From assembly GCA_963787345.1 (NCBI GenBank), contig CAWBCW010000026.1, positions 186,001 to 250,000 of the forward strand: DNA of 64,000 nucleotides, given 5' to 3'. Below are positions 55,583 through 64,000 of this stretch, in pieces. Both the position numbers and the translations under genes were made by a program. The notes under the pieces were generated by a model. The model had not been told where the DNA came from. It did not search any database and saw only the letters and a program-made list of their open reading frames with translations. This DNA comes from Bacillus_BD sp963787345 (GTDB lineage: Bacteria; Bacillota; Bacilli; Bacillales; Cytobacillaceae). The first letter of the stretch is position 1. Each line of letters opens with the position of its first letter.

Positions 55583-56713
55583 ATGGATTTGCGTTTCACG
55601 GAAGAACAACAGATGTTGAGGGAGCTAGTGGTGAACTTTGCCGAAAAGGAGGTAAAGCCTTTTATCCCAAACATGGAGGCAGGAGAATTTCCTCGCGAGA
55701 TTCTGAATAAAATGGCCGCCCTCGGTTTGATGGGAATTCCAGTGCCTGAAAAATATGGAGGCGCAGGAATGGATTTTACTTCCTACATCCTTACTATTAA
55801 TGAGTTATCAAGATTCAGTGCAACACTTGGTGTAATTCTTTCTGTTCATACATCTGTAGGCACCAATCCCATTTTGTTATTCGGCAGTGAAGTGCAGAAG
55901 TTGACGTATATTCCAAAGCTAGCTTCAGGTAAATTCCTTGGGGCCTTCTGCCTAACAGAACCAAATGCGGGGTCAGATGCTGGGAATCTCAAAACAAAAG
56001 CCGTTAAAGAGGGAGACGAATATATCCTCAACGGCTCTAAACTGTTCATTACGAACGGCGGTGAAGCCGATCTTTATATCGTATTTGCGGTCACGAATCC
56101 AGCGTTAGGGATGAGAGGGATGTCGGCTTTTATCGTTGAAAGGAACACACCTGGACTCACTTTTGGAAAAGATGAGAAGAAAATGGGACTCCATGGTTCA
56201 CGGACATTGTCATTACTCTTTGAAAATATGGAAATCCCGGCTAAAAATCGATTAGGAGAAGAAGGGGAGGGCTTTAAGATTGCCCTTGCTAACCTTGAAT
56301 TTGGTCGAATTGGGATTGCAGCCCAAAGCTTGGGGATTGCCCAAGCGGCGTATGAAGAGTCAGTATCCTACGCCAAGTCACGACATCAATTCCACCGTCC
56401 AATCGCAAAACAGCAAGGGATCGCATTCAAACTCGCTGATATGGCTACTTCCGTTGAAGCGGCAAGATTACTTGTCTACAAAGCGGCTTTTTTAAAACAA
56501 ATCGGACGCTCATGTGCAAAGGAAGCATCAATCGCCAAACTATTTGCCTCACAGACAGCAATGGAAGTAACAACTGAAGCGATTCAGATTTTTGGCGGCT
56601 ATGGCTATACAAAGGATTTTCCAGTGGAGCGGTTTTTCCGAGATGCGAAGGTAACCGAGATTTATGAGGGGACGAGCGAAATTCAGCGGATCGTTATCAG
56701 TAAACACCTTTAA
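55583..56713 (+). CDS. Acyl-CoA dehydrogenase
   Basis: A 376-residue flavoenzyme oxidising short or branched acyl-CoA. Signature CLTEPNAGSDAG near residue 125, FITNGGEADLYIVFA near 155, and FGGYGYTKDFPVERFFRDAK with the catalytic glutamate in IYEGTSEIQR at the end. Length is typical. The start is ATG 55583 after GAGGAGGG; ATG 55568 includes the site. It is a close relative of the following gene, so the pair arose by duplication or has divided substrates. Confidence 0.9.
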   Translation: MDLRFTEEQQMLRELVVNFAEKEVKPFIPNMEAGEFPREILNKMAALGLMGIPVPEKYGGAGMDFTSYILTINELSRFSATLGVILSVHTSVGTNPILLFGSEVQKLTYIPKLASGKFLGAFCLTEPNAGSDAGNLKTKAVKEGDEYILNGSKLFITNGGEADLYIVFAVTNPALGMRGMSAFIVERNTPGLTFGKDEKKMGLHGSRTLSLLFENMEIPAKNRLGEEGEGFKIALANLEFGRIGIAAQSLGIAQAAYEESVSYAKSRHQFHRPIAKQQGIAFKLADMATSVEAARLLVYKAAFLKQIGRSCAKEASIAKLFASQTAMEVTTEAIQIFGGYGYTKDFPVERFFRDAKVTEIYEGTSEIQRIVISKHL

Positions 56714-56777
56714 TAAAATTGGGATTTTCAAAAATAACTTCCTGTGAAGATTGATGATAAGGCAAAGGAGAATGAAG

Positions 56778-57921
56778 ATGGACTTCAAATTGAGTGATGA
56801 ACACGAGATGATACGTCGAATGGTTCGTGACTTTGCCGTAAATGAAGTGGCGCCATCTGCAGCAGAACGGGATGAAGATGAACGTTATGACCCTATCATA
56901 TTTACAAAAATGGCAGAGTTGGGCCTAACCGGAATTCCCTGGCCGGAAGAGTATGGCGGGATTGGCAGTGATTATTTGGCTTATGCAATCGCAGTTGAGG
57001 AACTAGCGTGTGTCTGCGCCTCAACAGCTGTTACACTATCAGCCCATACATCATTAGCTTGTTGGCCGATCTATACATTTGGGACAGAGGCTCAGAAACA
57101 GAAGTATTTGAAACCAATGGCATTAGGAGAGTATCTGGGAGCATATGGATTAACTGAATCTGGAAGTGGTTCAGATGCAGGAGGAATGAAAACGACCGCT
57201 AGACGAGAAGGAGATTATTATCTTTTAAACGGTTCCAAAATATTTATTACGAATGGCGGGGAAGCTGATCTTTATATCGTGTTTGCTCTTACTGAGCCTG
57301 AGAAGAAACATAAAGGGATAACCGCATTTATCATTGAAAAGGGTACAGTTGGCTTTTCGATTGGGAAAAAGGAAAGGAAGTTAGGGATTCGCTCCTCGCC
57401 AACAACGGAGATCCTTTTTCAAGACTGTAAAGTACCAAAGGAAAATGTATTAGGCAGTGTCGGGGAAGGGTTTAAAATTGCCATGCAAACGTTGGATGGA
57501 GGTCGAAATGGGATTGCGGCTCAAGCGGTCGGAATTGCACAAGGAGCACTAGATGCTGCCGTCAGTTATGCGAAAATTCGTCAGCAATTCGGGAAGCCGA
57601 TTGTAAAAAATCAAGGGATTTCCTTCAAGTTGGCTGATATGGCTACAAGTGTGGAAGCGGCAAGGCTGCTAACCTATCAAGCCGCATGGCGGGAAAGCTG
57701 CGGGCCTATCCTATGGTAAAGAATCAGCAATGTCGAAGTTATTCGCCGGTGATACAGCAATGAATGTAACAACCGAAGCGGTCCAAGTGTTTGGCGGCTA
57801 TGGCTATACAAAGGAATACCCTGTTGAGCGGTTTATGCGAGATGCAAAAATTACGCAGATTTATGAAGGAACCCAAGAAATACAGCGGTTAGTTATCTCG
57901 AGAATGATAACGGGAGTATAA
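56778..57921 (+). CDS. acdA: Acyl-CoA dehydrogenase, frameshifted
   Basis: About 381 residues when repaired. Signature YGLTESGSGSDAG near residue 125, and the catalytic glutamate in IYEGTQEIQR. The frame ends at 57719; one extra C near 57706 is responsible, and removing it turns SCGPILW into SCGLSYGKESAMSKLFAGD. Both sides align with family features, so a sequence error is likely. The start is ATG 56778 after AAAGGAG. The acdA symbol follows the equivalent gene near rpoE in Bacillus and is tentative. Confidence 0.85.
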
Positions 57922-57995
57922 AGGGACAACCAAATCATTTTTTTAAACAGACGAACAGCAGAAAAATAACGAACAGGCAAAGGGAGAGAATAGAG

Positions 57996-58661
57996 ATGAA
58001 GAAACGGGAAGTACATGCTTCGATAAAGGATGAGCGACTGATCCAGAAGCGCAGAGATCAGATGATTAATGGGGCTGTTAAGCTTTTTATTGAAAAGGGG
58101 TTTCATCGTACGACCACGAGGGAGATAGCCCGGGCCGCAGGGTTTAGTATCGGCACTCTTTATGAATATATTCGTGAAAAAGAGGATGTTCTTTATCTTG
58201 TTTGTGATCGAATCTATGATCAGGTAAAGGAGCGGCTGCAAAAGTTTTTAGATCCTGAAGAATCGACGCTTGAAGCGCTCAGTCAGGGGATTGCCAACTA
58301 TATTCGGGTTGTAGATGAAATGCAGGATGAGATTCTTGTCATGTATCAAGAGGTCAAGTTCCTCACAAAAGATGCACTCCCTTATGTGTTAAATAAAGAA
58401 TTGGAAATGGTTGAGTTATTTGCAAGAATGCTGACCAGGTGTGTGGAAAATAAAGAATTGTCTTTAACAGAAAGTGAAATTAAGCTTCATGCCCATAATA
58501 TTTATGTGGCTGGTCAAATGTGGTCGTTTAGAAGGTGGATTTTACGGAAAATGTTTACCTTAGAAGAATATATTGAATACCAAATTACGTTTTTAATTGA
58601 AGGGGCAAAAGGAACAAGAGGGGCGAAAGGAGATCAGAATGGGGAGCGGATTATTATATAA
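57996..58661 (+). CDS. TetR-family regulator of acyl-CoA metabolism (FadR-like)
   Basis: A 221-residue TetR-type repressor. The helix-turn-helix is at residues about 20-65 (FHRTTTREIARAAGFSIGTLYEYIREKED). The C-terminal ligand domain is helical. In Bacillus, FadR-type TetR repressors next to acyl-CoA genes release DNA on binding long-chain acyl-CoA. The ATG follows AAGGGAGAG. Its last 23 bases overlap icmF, implying coupled translation. I did not find a clear operator palindrome in the window. Confidence 0.85.
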   Translation: MKKREVHASIKDERLIQKRRDQMINGAVKLFIEKGFHRTTTREIARAAGFSIGTLYEYIREKEDVLYLVCDRIYDQVKERLQKFLDPEESTLEALSQGIANYIRVVDEMQDEILVMYQEVKFLTKDALPYVLNKELEMVELFARMLTRCVENKELSLTESEIKLHAHNIYVAGQMWSFRRWILRKMFTLEEYIEYQITFLIEGAKGTRGAKGDQNGERIII

Positions 58662-61600
58662 ACCCAAAAACCATATTCGGTTTGTCACGGCTTCAAGCCT
58701 GTTTGATGGCCATGATGCCTCAATTAATATTATGAGGCGAATTTTGCAGACATGTGGAGCAGAAGTGATTCATCTGGGACATAATCGTTCGGTAGACGAA
58801 GTGGTCACTGCCGCAATTCAGGAGGATGTCCACGGAATTGCGGTTTCTTCCTATCAAGGCGGCCATGTTGAATACTTCAAATACATGATTGATTTATTAC
58901 ATGAAAGAGGAGCAGCTCATATTCGCATTTTTGGCGGCGGTGGGGGTGTAATTATTCCCCGTGAGAGAAAGCTTCTTCATGAATATGGTGTCTCCCGGAT
59001 TTTTTCCCCTGAAGATGGCCGGCGTCTAGGGCTTCAGGGGATGATCAATGAAATGCTTCGAGAATGTGATTACCCTCTAACCTCTCTACAAGACGAACTC
59101 GATATCCACTCATTGTCACCTCAGTCGGATCAAACCATTGCAAGATTGATTACATGGTCTGAACAGTTTGCTATATCCCGAAAAATGGAAAAGAGAAACA
59201 TACTAGAAAAGATTAAATCTAGCGAGAAAAAGATACCTGTCATTGGAGTTACAGGAACAGGTGGGGCAGGGAAAAGTTCTTTAACAGATGAATGGGTTCG
59301 CCGCTTTCTTCATGAATTCCCACAAAAAACAGTCGCCATACTATCTATTGATCCAACGAAACAAAAAACGGGCGGGGCATTACTAGGTGATCGGATACGG
59401 ATGAATGCAATTTCTTCTCCGCGTGTTTATATGCGAAGTTTGGCGACGAGATCATCGAAATCAGAGCTCTCCCTTGCGATTCAAGATGCCATTAAGATTG
59501 TGAAAGGAGCTGGCTTTGATTTAGTTATTATTGAGACAAGCGGGATTGGTCAAGGAGATTCTGCAATCGCAAACTTCTGTGATCTTTCTATATATGTGAT
59601 GACAAGTGAGTTTGGTGCTCCTACGCAGCTAGAAAAAATCGATATGATCGATTACGCGGATTGCATTGTCATTAATAAATTTGATCGTAAAGGGTCTGAA
59701 GATGCTCTTGGGCAAGTACGGAAACAATATCAACGAAGTCATCTACTGTTTGAAAAGCTACCTGAAGACATGCCTGTGTATGGAACGATTGCTAGTCAAT
59801 TTCATGATCCTGGGGTCAACCGTTTATTTGCAGCTGTCATTGAAATGATCAATGAAAAATTCGGGTTGAGATGGGAGACGAACTTTACGAAAAAAGAGCA
59901 GGTGAAAGATCGACATTCCATTATTCCAAACGAGAGGCAAAATTACTTGCAGGAAGTTGTTAAAACGATTCGAAGTTATCATCAAAATGTGGAGGAACAG
60001 GTAGTGCTTGCCAGAAGGTTGTTTCAAATAGATGGGACAATCGCAGAAGTTAAGAAACAAGAGAAAGAAAATGAAAACATCAAAGGAAATACCCTGCCGT
60101 ATCTAGAATATTTAAAGAAACAAATAGTCGAAAAGTTAACTCTTGAGTCAATGAAGATTTTACAAGAATGGGAAGGCACAAAGGAAAGGTATTCAAATGA
60201 AACGTATGTCACCCATATTCGCGGCAAGGAAGTCGTAACAACCTTACAAACAAAGAGTTTATCTGGACTATCTATTCCGAAGATCACTTTGCCAAAGTAT
60301 CAAGATTTTGGTGAAATTTTGCGATGGGTCTATCGTGAAAATGTTCCAGGTTCATTTCCTTATACAGCTGGTGTCTTTCCTTTTAAGCGAGAAGGAGAAG
60401 ATCCAAAACGTCAATTTGCTGGGGAAGGCACACCTGAGCGGACAAATGAGCGTTTCCACTTTTTATCGAAGGGCGATGCGGCGAAACGTTTGAGTACGGC
60501 GTTTGACTCAGTTACCTTGTATGGGGAGGATCCGGATGAGCGCCCAGATATTTATGGAAAAGTTGGAGAAAGCGGTGTGAGTGTTTCCACGTTGGAGGAT
60601 ATGAAAAAGCTGTTTCACGGTTTTGATTTAGTGGACGCGTTGACTTCTGTATCGATGACGATTAATGGACCGGCACCTATCATTCTCGCAATGTTTATGA
60701 ATACTGCTATTGATGGGCAAATCGAAAAACAGAAGACCAAGTTGGGAAGGGATTTGACAGAAGTCGAGAAGGCAGAGGTCAAGATGGATGCACTCAAGGT
60801 TGTGCGAGGCACTGTTCAAGCAGATATTTTAAAAGAAGATCAAGGCCAGAATACGTGTATTTTCTCTACTGAATTTGCCTTACGAATGATGGGGGATATT
60901 CAAGAATACTTCATTGAGCATGGTGTGCGCAACTATTACTCTGTTTCGGTATCTGGGTATCATATTGCGGAAGCGGGTGCGAACCCGATTACCCAGTTGG
61001 CCTTTACATTAGCAAACGGATTCACCTACGTAGAATATTATTTAAGCAGAGGTATGAAGATTAATGACTTTGCCCCCAATCTGTCTTTCTTTTTCTCTAA
61101 TGGCTTGGATCCGGAGTATACTGTGATTGGACGCGTAGCTAGAAGGATTTGGGCGATTGCGTTAAGGGAAAAGTATGGGGCAAATGAGAGAAGTCAAAAA
61201 TTGAAATATCATATTCAAACGTCAGGCCGTTCCCTTCATGCGCAGGAGATGGACTTTAACGACATCCGCACGACTCTGCAGGCCTTAATGGCACTCCATG
61301 ATCATTGCAATTCCTTGCATACGAACGCCTATGATGAGGCGGTTACGACACCAACACAAGAATCCGTACGGAGGGCGATGGCGATTCAACTGATTATCAC
61401 AAAAGAACATGGGCTAACGAAAAATGAAAATCCATTGCAAGGCTCATTCATTATTGAAGAGCTGACTGACTTGGTGGAAGAGGCTGTCCTTCAGGAGTTT
61501 GAACGTTTGGATATTCGGGGTGGAGTTCTTGGGGCGATGGAGGGTCAGTATCAGCGCGGGAAAATTCAAGAGGAATCTTTGTATTATGAAATGTTAAAGC

Positions 61601-61911
61601 ATTCGGGTGAATTGCCGATTATTGGAGTGAACACCTATATAAATCCACGACCTGCTTCCCCGGAAGATATGGACAGGATAGCCTTGGCGCGGGCGACAAC
61701 GGAGGAAAAGGATGCGCAAATTCAACATGTACGATCATTTCAGGAAAAGCATAACCCAAATAGTGGTGCTGCTTTAGTGAAGCTGAAGGAAACAGCGGCG
61801 TTAGGCGGCAATATTTTTGAAGAATTAATGGAAACAGTAAAGGTGGCAAGTCTCGGGCAAATAACGTCAGCTCTTTACGAAGTAGGCGGACAATATCGGA
61901 GGAACATGTAA
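58639..61911 (+). CDS. icmF: Fused isobutyryl-CoA mutase IcmF
   Basis: A 1090-residue B12 enzyme in one polypeptide. Residues about 10-140 are the cobalamin-binding domain with the DGHDASI histidine loop. About 190-420 is a G-protein chaperone domain (MeaB-like), with P-loop GVTGTGGAGKSS and NKFD. About 500-1090 is the acyl-CoA mutase barrel. It interconverts isobutyryl-CoA and butyryl-CoA and may also act on pivalyl- or isovaleryl-CoA. The start is ATG 58639 after AAAGGAG, inside the tetR gene. It links branched-chain breakdown to the upstream beta-oxidation genes. B. subtilis lacks it. Confidence 0.94.
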   Translation: MGSGLLYKPKNHIRFVTASSLFDGHDASINIMRRILQTCGAEVIHLGHNRSVDEVVTAAIQEDVHGIAVSSYQGGHVEYFKYMIDLLHERGAAHIRIFGGGGGVIIPRERKLLHEYGVSRIFSPEDGRRLGLQGMINEMLRECDYPLTSLQDELDIHSLSPQSDQTIARLITWSEQFAISRKMEKRNILEKIKSSEKKIPVIGVTGTGGAGKSSLTDEWVRRFLHEFPQKTVAILSIDPTKQKTGGALLGDRIRMNAISSPRVYMRSLATRSSKSELSLAIQDAIKIVKGAGFDLVIIETSGIGQGDSAIANFCDLSIYVMTSEFGAPTQLEKIDMIDYADCIVINKFDRKGSEDALGQVRKQYQRSHLLFEKLPEDMPVYGTIASQFHDPGVNRLFAAVIEMINEKFGLRWETNFTKKEQVKDRHSIIPNERQNYLQEVVKTIRSYHQNVEEQVVLARRLFQIDGTIAEVKKQEKENENIKGNTLPYLEYLKKQIVEKLTLESMKILQEWEGTKERYSNETYVTHIRGKEVVTTLQTKSLSGLSIPKITLPKYQDFGEILRWVYRENVPGSFPYTAGVFPFKREGEDPKRQFAGEGTPERTNERFHFLSKGDAAKRLSTAFDSVTLYGEDPDERPDIYGKVGESGVSVSTLEDMKKLFHGFDLVDALTSVSMTINGPAPIILAMFMNTAIDGQIEKQKTKLGRDLTEVEKAEVKMDALKVVRGTVQADILKEDQGQNTCIFSTEFALRMMGDIQEYFIEHGVRNYYSVSVSGYHIAEAGANPITQLAFTLANGFTYVEYYLSRGMKINDFAPNLSFFFSNGLDPEYTVIGRVARRIWAIALREKYGANERSQKLKYHIQTSGRSLHAQEMDFNDIRTTLQALMALHDHCNSLHTNAYDEAVTTPTQESVRRAMAIQLIITKEHGLTKNENPLQGSFIIEELTDLVEEAVLQEFERLDIRGGVLGAMEGQYQRGKIQEESLYYEMLKHSGELPIIGVNTYINPRPASPEDMDRIALARATTEEKDAQIQHVRSFQEKHNPNSGAALVKLKETAALGGNIFEELMETVKVASLGQITSALYEVGGQYRRNM

Positions 61912-61945
61912 GAAAGTTAAATAATCGAGGGGGAAGAGAAACGGC

Positions 61946-62092
61946 TTGAAATGGTTATGGCTATTACTCGTTTGGTTAGCGGTAGGATCCTTTACGTATT
62001 ATTTGTACAATAAACAACTAGGGGCCATTCCCTTTTTCTTACTATCGATCTATTTTTTTTACTATGCGAAAAAGAAGTTTTCAAAAAGATAG
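61946..62092 (+). CDS. Small two-helix membrane protein
   Basis: A 48-residue frame from TTG 61946 to TAG 62092, with GGGGGAAGAG before the start. Two hydrophobic segments (WLWLLLVWLAVGSF and IPFFLLSIYFFYYA) are joined by a short polar loop, and the C-terminus is very basic (AKKKFSKR). It begins 34 bases after icmF and may belong to its operon. I do not recognise a family. The hydrophobic pattern and ribosome binding site make it credible. Confidence 0.6.
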   Translation: MKWLWLLLVWLAVGSFTYYLYNKQLGAIPFFLLSIYFFYYAKKKFSKR

Positions 62093-62207
62093 AAATTACG
62101 CAAGAATCTTGGGATGAAACTAGCATAAACCCTAACTAATTGTTTATAATGGAGAATATGTATTTTAACAAATGGATTATTCATCGTACTTATTGTATAT
62201 TTTATTT

Positions 62208-62395
62208 AACTTCATTTAGCAGGAGTCTTCCGCTTTAATAGTTGAGGGATGGATACCAAAGAGCTCTCTTTCAGTCGGGTTCAAACCTTGGCTAAATAAA
62301 GTTAAGCCTCCGGCGGATGCCTCGGATTTTTAACGGAAATGTATCGAGCAAGCTCGATAAAAATCCGGGCGCAAATTCGACGGAGCGAATTTGAT
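62208..62395. repeat. Structured intergenic repeat, copy 2
   Basis: Same architecture as the element at 40588. Outer arms are AACTTCATTTAG (62208-62219) / CTAAATAAAGTT (62292-62303), then GCCTCCGGCGGATGCC, CGGATTT/AAATCCG around TATCGAGC/GCTCGATA, and CAAATTCG/CGAATTTG. Two stem positions changed on both sides relative to copy 1. It ends about 30 bases before rpoE. Confidence 0.82.
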
Positions 62396-62424
62396 TAGGT
62401 AGTAGAGAGAAAGGAAGTGCAGTC

Positions 62425-63022
62425 TTGGGTGTACAACAATACTCAAAAGAAGAATTAGCAGAAATGTCTTTAATAGAGATTGCGTACGAATTATTAGCTG
62501 AAAAGAAACAAGCCATTCCATTTGCAGAGATTATTGAGGAATTGAAGAAAATCCTTGGTACTTCAGATGAAGAAGTCAAAGCAAAAGTTGCCCAATTTTA
62601 TACAGAGTTAAATATAGACGGCCGTTTTTTATGCCTTAGTGGAAATCAATGGGGACTTAGAACTTGGTATCCTGTTGATCAAGTGGCTGAAGAAATCGTT
62701 AATCCTGTGAAAGCGAAGAAGAAGAAAAAGGCGAAGAAAGTCGTGGAAGATGATATTGGATTCGATGATGATGCAGAAGAGGAAGTCGAAGGATTTGATG
62801 ATCCGGAAGATTTACTTGATGACGATTTGGATGATGAAGATTTAGACGATGTTGATGATGGATGATGATCTCGACGAGGACTTAGAGGAAATTGACGATG
62901 AACTTGATGATGACCTCGACGAAGATCTTGATGAAGAGTTAGAATTAGATGAAGAAGAGTTTGAAATAGATGAGGAAGAAGAGAGTTTAGACGAAGATAC
63001 TGAACCCGAAGAAGAAAAATAA
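62425..63022 (+). CDS. rpoE: RNA polymerase delta subunit RpoE, frameshifted
   Basis: About 199 residues when repaired. The folded N-terminal HARE-type domain (residues 1-95; LAEMSLIEIAYELL, SGNQWGLRTWYP) is followed by a Lys-rich stretch and a very long acidic Asp/Glu tail. Delta promotes RNA polymerase recycling and affects initiating-nucleotide sensing. The frame stops at 62865. One extra G near 62861 explains it, and the acidic tail then continues to TAA 63020. The start is TTG 62425 after AAAGGAAG. It lies immediately before pyrG, as in B. subtilis. Confidence 0.92.
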
Positions 63023-63038
63023 GGATTTCAAATACGTC

Positions 63039-63067
63039 TTGACTTTTTGACCCCAGACTTGTAGAAT
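63039..63067 (+). promoter_or_regulatory. pyrG promoter
   Basis: TTGACT (63039-63044) and TAGAAT (63062-63067) are separated by exactly 17 bases. Transcription should begin at G63075 in GGGCTC. Confidence 0.88.
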
Positions 63068-63074
63068 ACTTTTT

Positions 63075-63150
63075 GGGCTCTTTACGGAGATCATTCATTT
63101 AGAAGAGTAGCGCTCCCTTACTTAAATAAAGTAAGCGGAGCGTTTTTGTT
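63075..63150 (+). promoter_or_regulatory. pyrG leader attenuator (CTP-sensing, reiterative G addition)
   Basis: The transcript should start GGGCTC. A terminator hairpin follows: CGCTCCCTTACTT (63111-63123) with AAGTAAGCGGAGCG (63129-63142) and one bulge, then TTTTTGTTTTT. In B. subtilis pyrG, low CTP causes extra Gs to be added at the 5' end; the G run pairs with the CUCCCUU strand and prevents termination. All the required elements are present here. Confidence 0.88.
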
Positions 63151-63251
63151 TTTGTGAGAATGTCGAAAAATGACAATCTAAGGCATCTTGTAAAATTACT
63201 TATTTAAATAGAATAAAAATGCGCAAACTGTAATAGAGGAGGAATTTTAAC

Positions 63252-64000
63252 ATGACAAAATATATCTTTGTAACAGGTGGCGTTGTTTCGTCGCTAGGAA
63301 AGGGAATTACAGCAGCTTCATTAGGAAGACTGTTAAAAAACCGAGGCGTCAAAGTAACGATTCAAAAGTTTGATCCCTATATTAACGTGGACCCAGGTAC
63401 AATGAGTCCTTATCAACACGGTGAAGTCTTTGTTACAGATGATGGTGCGGAGACCGACTTAGATTTAGGCCACTACGAGCGTTTAATTGATATTAACCTG
63501 AATAAATACAGCAATGTAACAACAGGAAAAGTGTATTCCACTGTTATCAAAAAGGAACGTCGTGGTGACTATTTAGGCGGAACGGTTCAAGTAATCCCTC
63601 ACATTACTAATGAAATTAAAGAACGACTATTCCGTGCTGGACGTGAAACGAATGCGGATGTCTTGATTACTGAAATTGGTGGAACAGTTGGGGATATTGA
63701 ATCACTGCCATTTTTAGAAGCGATTCGCCAAGTAAAAAGTGATGTTGGTGCAGAAAATGTTATGTACATTCACGTTTCCCTTGTTCCATATATTAAGGCA
63801 GCCGGTGAAATGAAAACAAAACCAACTCAGCACAGTGTAAAAGAGTTGCGTAGCCTTGGAATTCAGCCAAATCTAATTGTTGTTCGTACAGAGATGCCAA
63901 TGACTCAGGAAATGAAGGATAAGCTCGCGCTATTCTGTGATATTGATAAAGAGTCGGTAATTGAATGTCAAGATGCTGACCATCTATTAGCTATACCTCC
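63252..64000 (+). CDS. pyrG: CTP synthase, 3' end outside window
   Basis: The first 249 residues of CTP synthase, which aminates UTP to CTP using glutamine. The N-terminal synthetase domain shows the P-loop TGGVVSSLGKGI, FDPYINVDPGTMSPYQHGEVFV, and TEIGGTVGDIES with the magnesium-binding residues. The reading frame stays open to the window end; the glutaminase domain lies beyond it. The start is ATG 63252 after GAGGAGG. Its own promoter and attenuator lie upstream. Confidence 0.97.
   Translation, partial: MTKYIFVTGGVVSSLGKGITAASLGRLLKNRGVKVTIQKFDPYINVDPGTMSPYQHGEVFVTDDGAETDLDLGHYERLIDINLNKYSNVTTGKVYSTVIKKERRGDYLGGTVQVIPHITNEIKERLFRAGRETNADVLITEIGGTVGDIESLPFLEAIRQVKSDVGAENVMYIHVSLVPYIKAAGEMKTKPTQHSVKELRSLGIQPNLIVVRTEMPMTQEMKDKLALFCDIDKESVIECQDADHLLAIP

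Noticed and set aside
1..64000. CRISPR arrays, rRNA, tRNA genes, prophage or insertion sequences
   Set aside because: I saw no regularly spaced repeats, transposase or phage genes, rRNA segments or convincing tRNA cloverleaf in the window.

Overview
The window is a continuous piece of a low-GC Firmicute chromosome, most likely a Bacillaceae member close to Bacillus sensu lato. Gene order from about 36 to 64 kb follows the Bacillus subtilis ywd-ywf-ywh-ywi-ywj region: ywdI, ywdK, gerQ, hemQ, pta, lipL, rsfA, ywfO, ywgA, ywhB, ywhC, ywhD, pbpG, speB, ywiB, argS, clsB, then an mmg-like acyl-CoA cluster, icmF, rpoE and pyrG. Sporulation genes (gerQ, rsfA), a bacillithiol gene (bshB2) and a perfect Bacillus-type parS site agree with this. 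I cannot name the species.

Layout. 0-1.5 kb: the end of a ParM/StbA-like actin gene with a poly-Gln tail, and a ParR-like adaptor. 1.6-5 kb: gdhA, a divergent gltC-type LysR regulator and an FNR-type regulator. 5-14 kb: a two-armed locus resembling the Listeria flavin-based extracellular electron transfer (EET) system: fmnA/ecfT, ecfA2, ecfA1, dmkA, apbE/fmnB and pplA on the minus strand; ndh2, eetA and eetB on the plus strand. 14-22 kb: pepT, two flavoprotein genes, a split ThrE-type exporter, a tandem P-loop ATPase, an AlkD-like glycosylase and yojF-bshB2. 22-34.5 kb: a respiratory formate dehydrogenase island (fdhD, fdnGHI, fdhE) followed by mobA, moeA, a moeA-binding-protein fusion, moaE, moaD and moeB. 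FdnG carries an in-frame UGA with a SECIS hairpin and is therefore a selenoprotein. 34.7-52.9 kb: housekeeping and sporulation genes. 53.4-62 kb: acyl-CoA oxidation and isobutyryl-CoA mutase. 62-64 kb: rpoE and pyrG, the latter with a CTP-sensing attenuator.

How it fits together (inference). Formate dehydrogenase can feed the menaquinone pool. The EET locus supplies a dedicated NADH dehydrogenase, a quinone prenyltransferase, flavin transport and flavinylation parts, and a flavinylated lipoprotein that passes electrons to acceptors outside the cell. The FNR-like regulator beside the EET locus has the cysteines expected for oxygen sensing. Together they suggest anaerobic respiratory flexibility.

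Quality warning. Nine single-base indels, eight of them insertions, break otherwise conserved genes (ecfA2, eetA, the thrE C-terminal gene, fdnG three times, fdnH, an acyl-CoA dehydrogenase and rpoE). This looks more like consensus sequence error than real decay. I annotated these genes across the break and marked each one.
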